A program made the translations under genes and the position numbers. From Atherix ibis (taxonomy: Eukaryota > Arthropoda > Insecta > Diptera > Athericidae): DNA of 64,000 nt. Where the stretch lies: positions 38,075,667 to 38,139,666 of the forward strand of contig OY282610.1 of NCBI GenBank assembly GCA_958298945.1. Reading direction: 5' to 3'. This document shows positions 21,211 through 33,243 of the stretch, in pieces. Positions within the stretch are counted from its first letter, which is position 1; the number at the start of each line of letters is the position of its first letter. Under the pieces are notes generated by a model, which was not told where the DNA came from, did no database searches, and saw only the letters and a program-made list of their open reading frames with translations.

Positions 21211-23440
21211 CCATCATCTTCAAATTTCAAATTTTAAAAACAAACTTTTAACTTTTCTCACCCCAAACAATATATTTTTACTTTATAGAATTAAAAAATT
21301 TTACTTTAAAAAAATAGCTTAGCCAATAAGGCTAAAGTCTTTATTTGACATTTAACTTAACTACGAGTTATACTAAAGTGTGTACTTACAAATTGTTTTC
21401 TATGGTTTCAATAATATTATCTGCTCGGTGTTGATTTTTATTCGAAAATCAAATTCCACTTTAACAGAAAGTAACTGTAATGACAAAAAGAAGTAATATT
21501 TTATGAGAAAACATTATATTTTCCAGTAAAAAATGTAATTTGTTTTTTTGTAAAAATTGCTAATAATTTTTTTTACTTAGCATAATTTTTCAGAAGTAAA
21601 CAATATAATTTTGGTAAATAGAAATTATTATTCGCTGAGAGAATAATATTATAAAATTTGTATTCATTTAATACACATATATAAAAAAGCTGACAACCAG
21701 CCCAAACGAGGGTTGGGTAATCGAAGAAAATAAAATGCTTAAATAGAAAAGCTTCAAAATATTTTGTTAGAAATTCAAAAAAAATTTAGGAAATTAAGGA
21801 AAAAAAAGTGAAATCGGATAGAAAAGAATGTTTTATTCTATTTTATGGATTGCGAGGGCGGAGAGGGTGAAAGGGGGTCCAAATTAATTAAGTTAAATTA
21901 AAAGCAAAAACCAACGGAAAGAACAAATACGAGAAGATAGATAATTAAGTATTTCTGTGGAAAATATTTTTAGATAAAATTTCTGGAATTGACTTGCTCA
22001 CTTCTGCTCTGATTCACAAAATACGAACCATGTATCCGTACATAGACTCATACGACAAGTGCCAAAATGGTATTTTGTGACCAAATAACTTCGTGTTAAT
22101 TGCAATTTTATGGAGGAAAATTATGCTAGCTAGCACCGTAGCAGAAATTATACTTTGACGAGGTTGAATTGATTCAAGAATTTTACCCAATTTGGATAGA
22201 TTTCAAGAGATGGTGACATTACACCACTGGGAAGACGATGATGATGGTAGTGATAGTGATGGTGATGTAACACCAAAATTATGGTGATCTCAATTCGGAA
22301 GAGGTATCAGTACTTGTATTTGGAATTGAAATTTTCGAACAGCATAAACGCTTGGGTGAACCACAAAAATATGTGCATTAACATGATGGCTAAAATCAGA
22401 TCAGACAGCAATTTTTGCAATGGTGAACATTTTCTAATGGGCGTAAAAAAGTATGGCAATAGTGAAGAGGCAGAAGTCGATTAAACTCGATTTAAATGGA
22501 ATATGGAGGAACATGCAAAGTGGAGGGGCAGGGGGCATATTCGAGCAGCAGCAGCCTCAGTATCATGTCTCTCTGATGAAGAATCATACCACAAATTATA
22601 ATGAATCTTTAAGACGTTCACTTTTTACATGCTCACCCATCTCGACAAAGCATAAAACTCCATACGGCCAAGCACTTCATGTTTTTCTTTATGAAATATT
22701 AACCAAAATACCTTCATTTAGTTTATGCTTTATTTCCTTAAGATTTATGCTAAACAAAAAGTTCATTTTTTTCTTTGTGTTCCAAATTCAGCTAACGTTT
22801 GGAAAAAATAAAGACCTTCCAGCAAACAAACAAAAACAAAACAAAAAATTATACCTACAAAAACTAAAAATAAAAACTGATCTGACGTTTTAATGAAATT
22901 CTTAAAAGGCAACAATTTTCACAATCATCAAATTGTGTGGAAATAAAATGAACACTGACAGCTGTGATAATGATGATGGTGATAGGAAAGGATGTTCAGG
23001 CTTTCATCAATGAAGAGTGAGTGTTTGAGCATATTTCGAAATGAATAAAATACAATCATAGGTAATATGAAAATGATTATGAAAAACAGGAAATGAATAT
23101 TATTAAATTTTGTTGAAGATTTTATAACTTTTCGTTATCCGATTTTATCATCTGATATGAAATTTTGCCAAGTCTTTTTTCTGAAATTTTTTTAATTGGA
23201 TTACTTATTTTTTATTCAAATTAAAACAGTACCAATTATTATTGGTATATTGGCATTAAAAAAATTCTTTACGGAATAAGAACAACGGAAGTGTATGATA
23301 ATATCTATAAAAAAAAGATTTTTGTAAAGTTGAAAATTTTAGTTCAAGTTTACAATAAGAACAAAATATTTTCTTAAAATTTGGTAAAGTTTAAATAAAA
23401 TTTCGTGGGTTCAGCCCTGCTAAATTGACAGCTGTCAAAC
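21211..23440. other. AT-rich stretch; one unrecognised 146-codon ORF
   Basis: The ORF at 22453-22893 (plus strand) begins MAIVKRQKSIKLDL and includes a Gly/Gln-rich patch near residue 25. It has no recognised domain and its second half is Lys/Phe-rich low complexity, so it is probably chance. A GATG/GGTGAT simple repeat lies at about 22238-22266. Confidence 0.35.
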
Positions 23441-23444
23441 ATCT

Positions 23445-23840
23445 ATGGCATCCAAGGTGACATTTGCTTACTTCAAGATTTGCCACTTAGCAATATGCAT
23501 CGATTACAAGCTAGGTTAGGACTACTGTCAATTTTGACCGCTATAACTGACTTTTTTTTACCTGAACATGAAGATTTTAATCTCGAACAAATTTTGCCTC
23601 AATTGAGCCAGAAGCTCTCAGTACGCATAATTTCGAGATTTTGTATGCGATTTAGCTTCTAAGATCGTATGATATAGGACAACATAAAAATTCATATCTA
23701 CGCATACAGTCCCTAAATATTAGAGCTTTTAAAAATAAGCATCCATCAATAACCGAAATATGCAAAAGAGTCATCGAAAATTATCTCTAAAGATCGGGCT
23801 TTGTAAGATATTTCGTGGCAGCAGAAAAAATTTCATGGAA
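23445..23840 (+). pseudogene. DUF4817/DDE_3-type transposase relic, C-terminal part (copy E4)
   Basis: Plus-strand fragments in the right order match the IS630-Tc1-mariner-like transposases that carry a DUF4817 N-terminal domain and a DDE_3 core: TTVNFDRY, ITDFFLPEHEDFNLEQI, RIISRF, LLRSYD, then SITEICKRVIENYL. These are the stretches around the second and third catalytic residues and the C-terminus. The segment holding the second catalytic Asp (FQQDGA in relatives) is deleted or unrecognisable. Multiple frameshifts make it inactive. Its closest relative here is at 58868-59410. Confidence 0.6.
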
Positions 23841-24087
23841 CTGTAGTTGTTAACTTTGCTTTCCGAAGCATCAATTTCATAATTCTTTAAATATTATTAA
23901 TAAAGTTTTAAATTTTACATCAAAATTAAAAGAAAAGATTTTATTGCTCATCAAGAAACAATGCGTCTACTCCTTTTTTATTTAAAATTTTTATAAATTA
24001 AAAAATTTCCATTTTCCGACAAATTTGTCTTTCTATCATTTACTTTTTCACTTAAAATTGCTGAGTTCCATAATTAAAAAAAAAATT

Positions 24088-24385
24088 ATTTTTGCTCATG
24101 AAAAAGCAAAACTTTGAAAAAAAAACTATTTTTGCTCATGAAAAAGCAAAAAATATTTATACAACTTCAAAAGCACTGTATTAAAAATGCACATAAAATT
24201 CCATAATCGACTTCCATAATCGAAAAAAAATTATTTTTGCTCATGAAAAAGCAAAAGATATTGAAACACCTTCAAAAAGCACAAAAAATATATTTTCCTT
24301 TTTTAATTTAATATTTTATAAAAATAATAAGTCTTTTGAGCAAAATTTATATTTCTTAAAGTATTAATTTGCTCACAAAAAAGCA
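24088..24385. repeat. Short dispersed repeats with core TTTTTGCTCATGAAAAAGCA
   Basis: The core occurs at about 24090, 24130 and 24236, and a variant (GCTCACAAAAAAGCA) at 24371. Spacing is irregular. Function is unknown; it is likely a decayed minisatellite. A small inverted repeat (ATAGTCTATA with TATAGACTAT) lies near 24402-24427. Confidence 0.5.
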
Positions 24386-24829
24386 AATAACATCGATATA
24401 GATAGTCTATAGTAAAATATAGACTATAGTGCAAATAGTTTATTTTTCATTTTACAATTTTATGTTTTGTTTTAGGAATATTTTTTACATAAAATATATA
24501 AATTTACTTTTATATATTAGAAGGTTTGGGTTTAAAAAGTTAGTTTTACTTAGGCAACAGCATAACTATTTGCAAAGTAATATTTTGCTTATTCGAGAAT
24601 AGTATGGAATTTTATTTTGTATTGAACATATTTTTATATGTCTAGGAAAAAAATATATTTTTAAAGAAAACATATTAAAACATAAAAAGGGTATTTAAAT
24701 GGAAAATTTGATCTCATAAACTGGCTATACAAGAAGAGGATACGGGGGCTATATGATTAATACTTGGCCTTGACAAGAAAAATTCATATTTTACTTTTCA
24801 ACTTAAGCTCTTTTTAACCCGCAATATTT

Positions 24830-25430
24830 AGTCTTATTTTATAAGAATTATTTTCTTAGCCAAATCTGGTCGTTTTGTCTGGATTTCATTATACAATTTA
24901 TCTAATAATGCCGATCAATACTGTATTGCTATCGTTTTTTATTTTGTTAAATAGTCAATGAAGATTATACCATGTGCGTCCCATAAAACCGTAGCCATAA
25001 CATTTCCTATCAACAGAACCATTTTCGCCTTCAATGGTTCACGTTCGGTAATAGAAGTATTGTTTCGATTGAACTTTGCTTTTTGCTATATAAACAGTTA
25101 TGAATCGATGGAAAAATTATGAATCGATGCAAAAATTTATATGGATTATACTTAAAGATGTTCCAACACGCCATTGAAGTCGTCCCCAAAAATTGCATGT
25201 ACGATCTCATCTTACTTTGAGATGTTTACCATGTCAGTTAAGTCATAAACTTTCACTTGACGATCTTTTAAAATAATATCAAGAATTTTATTACTCATTT
25301 TTTTGGTTGTGACCTAAATTGGATATCCTGAAAAATTCAGTTAACCACTTCTGAATGATTCCATACGATGGCTAGGAGTCTCTATAATACATTTCAAACT
25401 TAGTTTTAGTCTCAGATAATGTTTTTTTCT
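24830..25430 (-). pseudogene. Old irritans-type mariner transposase relic
   Basis: Minus-strand reading gives, in order, NKILDIILKDRQVKVYDLTD (HTH region), then REPLKAKMVLLIGNVMATVL and WDAHGIIFIDYL, then LLDKLYNEIQTKRPDLAKK just before the expected second catalytic block. The first catalytic Asp block and WVPRLL are deleted or unreadable. Several stops and frameshifts occur and no TIRs were found. It is far more decayed than MLE-3 and belongs to a different lineage of the same broad group. Confidence 0.65.
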
Positions 25431-26560
25431 TAAAAAAATAGTATTTTATTAACATACAAAATTCACTTACTTTACATATTAATAATAATAAAAACCTTGT
25501 CGCTCTTCAATAGCTGTCGAAACTAAACTAATAAACAGAAGCTAATAAAATTTTGTTTGGCGTCATTTTAAAAATGCTACCATACATAAAAAATAATATT
25601 TTTTTACTGATATCAGCTACAACTTTTCTTTAGCAAATGACTTATCATATTGCCCTCGTAATTTCTCCAAATTACGAACACATTTTTTTTTTAAACTTTA
25701 TTATAAAAGAAAGTAGAATACAACTAACTGAATGGTAATATATCATAGAGAATATTGATAGTAAGGAGATTTCTAAAAATAATAAAACTATCATTAAAAA
25801 TGTCAGAACGCACCCAACAAATAACATGTACTCTCGTCTGCTCGTAAACATTCACTTAGGGTAACGATTGATCTAACGACTACAATTTTTAATGCATTTT
25901 ATTGCACCGAATAGCATTCTACAAAATCATTAAATTTTCCTTATTCTTTGACTTTTATCAGGTTTAAGATTTTTTCCATTCTACTCCTCAAAGTTATATG
26001 TAGATACAAACATTTAGAGTGTATACTAAAACAGTTCAATTTATTTCAATTTTTATTATTATGGTTGTTCTCATGACTTTTATTTATACTTTACATACGA
26101 TTAATGTAAGATATTTCAATAAATCAAAAGAGAAGAATAGTAAACTTAAAGATTTTTTCTTTTTTAAATCTCGATTTACTAATTGATTTTATTATTGTTT
26201 TTTTACATTTTCAGGTAGTCAAATATGAAAAAACTCTGCCTTTTTAAGGACTCTATTTTTATTGTTATCAAAATAATTATAATAATTAAAACGATAATTT
26301 TCTTAATACTAGAAAAAAATTAAAGATTAAGTTCATGTAATTAACATAAGAAAAATGCACATGAATTTACAGGTAAATTTACTTTGTCCTTCGGTTGAGA
26401 GTAAAAACTCTGACACGTGATCAAAATATTAAGTAAAATTTTGCAATAAAATAACGATTATTTCAAAATTTAATATAATTCGGAGAGTTATTCTTATCAA
26501 ATTAAAGAAATAAATTTAGAAATAGAAATTTTCTCATTAAAGACTTAAAAAAATATTTCT
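25431..26560. other. AT-rich stretch, nothing recognised
   Basis: Homopolymer-rich, without open frames, inverted ends or repeats worth naming. Confidence 0.4.
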
Positions 26561-26566
26561 CTTGGA

Positions 26567-27500
26567 AATAAGTAAAAGTTGCATGCATACTTTTTGAAAA
26601 TTGCTTTTTTTCTTTATCCTGAAATAAAAATGATATAAGTGATTTTAAGATAATAGAAAAGTAGTATATATTTTATTTAAGGAAATTAATTTTTATCATT
26701 ATGCATAAATTATGATTGAATTAAAAAAAAAAAAATTGGCCCAAAATAGACTTAGAAAAATAAGCATACCTGGGGACAGAGGCTGACAAAAATTTTTTCA
26801 TACAACAAAAAAAAAATAAGAAATATTGTATTTGTATTGAAATTATAGTAAAATTGTCAATAAATTTTATAATCCTGAAAGATATCCTAAGTTTCTTCCT
26901 GGATGAAAAAAAAATTAATTATAAGTAAAAGTTACGTGAATACTTTTTTCAATTTATTTTTGTTTTGGCTAAAAAATATGATATAACTGATTTTAGAAAG
27001 AAATATTTTAGTTAAAAAATTTTTTGCAAAAATTATGAATAAAATCAAAATATTTGGACCAAAATCTGAAAAATTGGCCCAAATTAGACTAATCATAATG
27101 AGCATACCTTGACAAAGGCATTAAAAGTATTATAGTAAAATTTTTATAACTCAATAAATTTTATGTTCTTAATTATGAATTTTTTTAAATAGAAATTATG
27201 GCTTTTGTTGCTTATTTTATTTGCAATATTAAATATTGAGCAATATTTTCAACTATAGAAGAAAATCATTAGAAATAAACTTAGAAAACAAAATTCTAAC
27301 TGAGTATACTTTTGGCAAATAAGTAAAAGTTACGTGAACACTTTTTATAATTTTTGAACGAATTATGAATAAAATCAAAATATTTGGACCAAAATCTAGA
27401 AAATTGGCCCAAATTAGACGCTGTAAATTATTTCATACTACACAAAAAAATTAAAAATATTATTTTTCTATTGGAATTATAGCAAAATAAAATTTCTTAA
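26567..27500. repeat. Three diverged direct repeats, ~350 bp apart
   Basis: Units start at AATAAGTAAAAGTT near 26567, 26920 and 27318. Shared blocks include TGAATAAAATCAAAATATTT, GACCAAAATCTGAAAAATTG and GGCCCAAATTAGAC. The third unit lacks an internal ~100 bp, and the first is the most diverged. Probably a short tandem array or serial insertion of one AT-rich element. Confidence 0.6.
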
Positions 27501-30127
27501 GCCTACTATAATATCTTAAAGTACTGCCAACTTGTTTTTAAATTGTAATATTTTTTTTTTCCAAAAAGAATTAATTTTTTCTGCCACTTTAAGAAACTAC
27601 CCTTAAATGAAATTTTATAGAATTGTTTCATTTTCACATCTTTAATACAATATTTACTTCCTACATTTTGTTTGTTATTTTTTATCAATAATTTTTTTTC
27701 TTTAGATAAATTATCTGAAAAACAACTTAGGTTGTGATAAGATAAATTCTTGAAGAGGAAGAATAACAAATTTTCTTGTCAATTTCAGTATTTTTGGGTT
27801 AAAGAAGTTGGCCGACTGACAATTAATGTTGAATGTTAGGAAGTAAAAGGGCTGATAAATGTTGAAATTTTGAAACTAGATCAGTAGAATCAAGTTAAAT
27901 GGAATTTTGTGGCTCGAATTGAAATGGATTGAATTGTATTATAGTAAAATGGGGTTGAGTGGAATTGAATGGAATAAAGTGAATTCAAAACTAGCAATGT
28001 TCAAATATCTCATACTCGTAGTATAAATACGAGTACGTTGTTAGTGGCATGTGATCTATTATAGAATAGAATAGAACAGAATGGAAATGTTATATTTTCC
28101 AATTTTCTCCGAGCCATATTAACAACAAATAGCATTAACATGGATATGAGAGTATAATATTGAACATGGACATAGATACGGACATGAACATGAACATGAA
28201 TGAATATAGTGGCTTTTATCTTTGATCGGTCTTATCGGAACGACATCGTATCGGGTGGATTCTTTTCGAAATCAGAAAATTAACTCAGTTTTTACAGGAA
28301 GAAGGCATCTTGGCACAAATTGACCGGAACATTTATGTGGGTGCAAATGATTGAAGACGATAGTCGTATTTGGTATTGAAAAGGGAGCTAGCAGATTTTA
28401 AGCAAAACCCTTTTGACCATTCAGTGAAGTTGAAGATACTATAGCCAAAGTATGGCTTATGTGAAAGAAAGAAGAAGAAGGAAAGTTGTACTGGAAGTAG
28501 TATACATGAGAAGAGGATGAAGAAAACAATAGCAAGTCTTTATGAGAATTAATAAGAACACAAATAATGCTGGCCATGAACAAATGTTAGGTTGAAATTT
28601 TTGAAAAAGAACCAAATACCAACATTCGAAAATGTTGATTTCGAGGCAAGAAACGTACAAGAATTCCTATAGACTGGATATATTTTCAGCCGGACGATAG
28701 GGTAAATGATCAGATGGATAAGTAGATGGATGGATGAATGGATGGATGAACGGACAGACGGATGAATGGATAGATGAATTGCTAACACAAATGTAGAACA
28801 TGAAACATTTCCGGCTTTTCGCAAGGCTACTTCCTACACGTTTTCGACCACAATCTCCATAGTCGACTGATGGCAATTTGTCACGCTAGCCTACCATAGT
28901 AGAGGGGATGTCTCGATGACCTCATAGAATTCTCGTTCAACGCAATCTTGTGATTGATTCAGCCGTTCAAATTGTCGTCGTTCTGATAAATAATCATACA
29001 AAAATACCAATTGATATTCTCACATAGGCACGACTCACTCTCTATCACCATACCGAGGTATGGTCTTATCGTAGTTCATGTATTCGCACTGAAATTTTTA
29101 ATGCTACAAGTACACCTATTAGTACTATACATCACAGAGAACAGCAAAGAATTATGTTGGTTTTAGGTATCTTTTCTGCCTCTTTCGGTATAAATTTTCA
29201 AGTACTCGTATTTCGGGCACTTTCTATTTCCATTTCACTTAACATTTTTCTTCATTTATCCAATCAACCACCCCCTCCAACCCGGTTCTTTAACGTTCTA
29301 TAGCACCACTCTTATCGTATATGGTTAATATCCTTTCTAATAATGACAAATCTCTACTATATAGTCATAGTGCTTTTTCACCGCCTGTCCTTAAAATCCA
29401 ATTCAATTTATATAGCCAACATAAAGTTGTCTACTCCACCACTATCCTCATCACCCCAGTTGCTACTTAGCCGCAACCCCTATTATTTTCAGATTCGCAT
29501 TTAGATCTGATTTCATCGAAAAGTTTCATCTTGATTTCAATTGCTTGCGTTAAATTTCGATTTCAGTGAATTTAATTAAGTCCGATTTCAGTTTTGATTT
29601 CTTCCTTTTTCCAATTTACGTGTTTTACATCCCGTCTTTTTTCTTCCCATACTAATCTAAGGATGTTATACACCGTCGTCATTTCATAGAATTATTGAAA
29701 CTAATTTCCAGAAAACGAAAAGTACATGTCACGGTATATGCAGAATTAATTTTGAAGATTTTTCCAAAAAAAAAAGTATATAAATAAATGCCAGATGGCC
29801 AATAACAACAAATCAAATTATATTGATTAAATATTATTAAAAATAGCTTAAACCACTTTAAACCCAATAAAATTATATAAATTAGTTTTCGATGAAAATT
29901 TTTGTTTCTTTTTTTTAAAATCTTTTTAATCTTATACACGTGTTCGATAAATTTATATATATAAAAAAATTTGATAAAAATAATAATTTTTAAAATCGAA
30001 GAATTTTTTTGCGCATGTAATTCAGAGAACCTCTTCATCAAATGCTGTCTTGAGCATATTATAAGATAAGTACTTTCCCAGAAACAATTTTTAACAAAAT
30101 TTTTTTTAAAAGATCATTTTTGAAGAC
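27501..30127. other. Mixed AT-rich DNA with microsatellites
   Basis: Includes GGAATTGAAT-like and AGAATAGAAT-like simple repeats (27940-28090), an ACATGGA-like run (28140-28200) and a GATG microsatellite. The 120-codon minus-strand ORF at 29679-30041 is Lys/Phe/Ile low complexity and not credible. A 42-codon open stretch at 28226-28354 (includes IRKLTQFLQEEGILAQIDRN) is unrecognised. Confidence 0.4.
28700..28790. repeat. GATG/GGAT microsatellite
   Basis: Imperfect GATG repeats (GATGGATGAATGGATGGATG and variants) over about 90 bp. The minus strand reads as an Ile-His-Ser-Pro-rich repeat, which explains spurious ORFs there. Confidence 0.85.
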
Positions 30128-30129
30128 TA

Positions 30130-30369
30130 CGAGGGTCGTTCAATAAATCCTTAGAAAAAGATGGAAAAAAACTGTTTTAAAAAAAAAAATCTCCTTTTAG
30201 CTCTATACAGTTTCCCAACCGTTTTTCCAAAATTTTTATCCCGTCCAAAAAATAGGATTTCGGAAGTTCTGCAAAATACTCATCCGTTTGAGCAATGACG
30301 TCCTCGTTGGAAGTGAACCGTCGTCCGCCAAGCCATTTCTTCAGATTGGGGAAAAGAAAATAGTCACTT
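30130..30369 (-). mobile_element. MLE-3 copy C, 3' terminal fragment (240 bp)
   Basis: Starts with an intact 25-bp TIR (CGAGGGTCGTTCAATAAATC) preceded by TA, then runs through the transposase 3' end in minus orientation and stops after TAGTCACT. The break lies inside the codons for the third catalytic Asp region. It keeps the unshifted T-run that copy A has lost, so it derives from a different source copy. A ~20 bp segment near 30187 is missing relative to copy A. The rest of the element is absent. Confidence 0.9.
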
Positions 30370-30474
30370 AAATTTCAAAAAGGCATGACTTAATCACATA
30401 AAGTAGACTTTTGAAATGTTGTCAACAGCGAATATGTGTACATAGTTAATTAAAACAATAATTTCCTACAAAAC

Positions 30475-32200
30475 ATATGAAAAAAAATATATTATAGCAG
30501 TTCATGAACATTATTCGTAATATCAAGAAAAGGTTATCTCACTGATGAGCAAGAATAAAAAATTTTTAATAGAGTTTCTAGCGTTTATAAGTAATTTTTA
30601 AGACCTCTTACTTTTCAGTAACATATTTTATAATCGCTTTAGACCTCTATTCATATCTTACCCAGGATATGACAAAAAAAATTATAGCAGTGCATGGATA
30701 TTATTCGTAGTATCTAGCAAAGTTTAGCTCACTGTTGAGCAGTAATAAAAATTTTAATTAGGTTTTTTGGCACTTATAAGTAGTTTTTAAGACCTCTGAC
30801 CTTCCCGTTAGATATTTGACAATCCCTTTAGACCTCTTTTCATATTCTACAACAGGATATGAAAAAAACCATATTATAGCAGTGCATGAACATTAGTCGT
30901 AGTATTTAGAAAAGGTTAGCTCACTGATGAGCAAGAATAACAATTTTTTAATAGGTTTTCTAGCATTAATAAGTAATTTTTAAGACCTCTTACTTTTCAG
31001 TAACATATTTTATAATCGCTTTAGACCTCTATTCATATTCTACAACAGGATATGAAAAAAACCATATTATAGCAGTTCATGAACATTATTCTTAATATCA
31101 AGAAAAGGTTATCGCACTGTTGAGCAATAATAAAAATTTTAATTAGGTTTTGTAGCACTTATAAGTAGTTTTTAAGACCTCTGATCTTCCCGTTAGATAT
31201 TTTAGAATCGCTTTAGACCTCTTTGCATATCTTACCCAGGATATGACAAAACACCATATTATAGCAGTGCATGGACATTATTCGTAGTATCTAGCAAAGT
31301 TTAGCTCACTTTTGAACAATAATAAAAATTTTAATTAGGTTTTTTGGCACTTATAAGTAGTTTTTAAGACCTCTGACCTTCCCGTTAGATATTTGAGAAT
31401 CCCTTTAGACCTCTTTGCATATTCTACAACAGGATATGAAAAAAACCATATTATAGCAGTTCATGAACATTATTCGTAATATCAAGAAAAGGTTTTCTCA
31501 CTGATGAGCAAGAATAATTTTTTTATTAGGTTTTCTAGCGCCTATAAGTTATTTTTAAGACCTTTGATCTTCCAGTTAGATATTTGAGAATCCCTTTAGA
31601 CCTCTTTTCATATTCTACAACAGGATAAGAAAAAAAACCATATTATAGCAGTGCATGAACATTAGTCGTAGTATTTAGAAAAGGTTAGCTCACTGATGAG
31701 CAAGAATAACTTTTTTATTAAGGTTTTTTAGCGCTTATAAGTAATTTTTAAGACCTCTATTCTTCCCGTTGGATATTTTAGAATCGCTTTAGACCTCTTT
31801 GCATATCTCACCCAGGATATGACAAAACACCATATTATAGCAGTGCATGGACATTTTTCGTAGTATCTAGAAAAGTTTAGCTCACTGATGAGCAAGAATA
31901 GTTTTTTTTTATTAGGTTTTCTAGCGCTTATAAGTAATTTTTAAGACCTCTGATCATCCAGTTAGATATTTTATAATCGCTATAGACCTCTTTTCATATC
32001 TTACCTAAGATATGACAAAAAACATATTATAGCAGTTCATGAACATTATTCGTAATATCAAGAAAAGGTTATCTCACTAATGAGCAAGAATAATTTTTTT
32101 TATTAGGTTTTTTTGCGCTTATAAGTGATTTGGAAGACCTCTTACTTTCCAGTCAGATATTTTGGAATCGCTTTAGATATCTTTCACATTTTAACACGTT
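30475..32200. repeat. ~192 bp satellite, nine units in three classes
   Basis: ATTATAGCAGT recurs at about 30491, 30681, 30872, 31063, 31257, 31448, 31640, 31834 and 32024, a spacing of 190-194 bp. Each unit also holds TGATGAGCAAGAATAA, CTTATAAGTAATTTTTAAGA and CGCTTTAGACCTCT. By the segment after the landmark, units fall into three classes: A (GTTCATGAACATTATTCGTA), B (GTGCATGGACATTATTCGTA) and C (GTGCATGAACATTAGTCGTA). The order is A B C A B A C B A. Decayed GACCTC-rich sequence continues to about 32600. No coding function is evident. Confidence 0.88.
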
Positions 32201-33138
32201 CCCTAATTAAATATTTTGCACTTTCTTATGAATAGCTATTATTGTCTTCAGACCTTTTTAATTTTTGCATTTTTTGGACCTCATACATTTTCTTTAGAAT
32301 TGTCATCTAATTAATATTTATTTTTACACTTATTAAAAGATATTTTCTCTTTTGAAATTAGTGTATATTATTTTGTCTAAAGATCTCTCATAACTTTGCA
32401 AATATTCTAGTTTCTCAAGGTCTTGTCCGTTATCTTAAGGCCATGTCCACATATTTTTTAAAAATTGAAATTGTTTAATTTCTAAAAATACTTTTTCCCT
32501 ACACATATTTTCCCATTCCGTCAAACCACTCCGATTATTTTGAGACCTATTCCGACTCTCTTAGACTAACTTAATTTTTAAAGGTGTCTTTAAGCCTTCT
32601 CCATCTGTTGATCTACTATATTTTTCAAACCACTTCCTTTTTAATATATCACTGCCTCTTCGTTTCGATTCCTTGCATTTTCCTTACACCTCCTCCATTT
32701 AACAGAAGAGGTCTTGAAAAATCTATAGAATTTTTTAAGCCCTCTTCTGTTTTTTTTAACTTTTCCAATTTTAAACCTTATTAGCTTAAAACTTAGTTGA
32801 ACAATTTAAAATTCGTTCAGATAAAATTAATTGTCTGGAAAATATTTTGCCAAAACACAGCAAATTTTATAAAAATTCAAACAATTAAAAACAAATCCAT
32901 TTCATCTTAAAAGTATAAAGCCAATAAAACATTTGAAGATAATTGAAAATAGAAATATTGAAGAGCATACATATTATATAAACAAGGATATAGTCAAAGT
33001 ATATGAAAATTTTCCATATAGTTAAGAACTAAATAGATTCATTGAAACTTATAGAAAAAAAAAGATAATATCGTATATTATTCATTTTTCATGGTTTACC
33101 TGTTAGAGTGGATAAATATTATTTTTATTTGTTTTTAG
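32201..33138. other. Satellite fringe and AT-rich spacer
   Basis: Decayed satellite-like GACCT-rich sequence to about 32600, then AT-rich DNA ending in a pyrimidine-rich run with TTTTTAG at 33132-33138, the proposed splice acceptor. Confidence 0.4.
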
Positions 33139-33243
33139 ACGAAGCTGACTCGAATTTTGTCAGCAGCATTTTAATCGTGGCGTTTGTAGTATATTCAGTT
33201 GTGTTCGCTGTCGGATTGGCTATATTTGGAAATATAAAATACG
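33139..33243 (+). CDS. Candidate host exon encoding one transmembrane segment
   Basis: A 105-nt segment flanked by a T-rich tract ending TTTTTAG and by GTAAAATA after TACG. Of the three forward frames only one is open, and it starts with DEADSN, continues with a ~24-residue uninterrupted hydrophobic stretch (including ILIVAFVVYSVVFAVGLAIF) and ends GNIKY. The exon would be symmetric, phase 1 at both ends, a common arrangement for exons carrying membrane anchors. The charged flank before and the Lys after the hydrophobic part suit a single-pass membrane protein. The segment is GC-richer than its surroundings and is not repeated in the window. The parent gene was not recognised, and no partner exon on the same strand was found, so both introns would be long. 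Chance is possible. Confidence 0.5.

Noticed and set aside
28398..28876. Cluster of overlapping minus-strand ORFs (Ile-His-Pro-Ser repeats)
   Set aside because: They arise from the GATG microsatellite and its surroundings.
29679..30041. 120-codon minus-strand ORF
   Set aside because: Lys/Ile/Phe low complexity produced by A/T homopolymers; no motif, start context or conservation clue.
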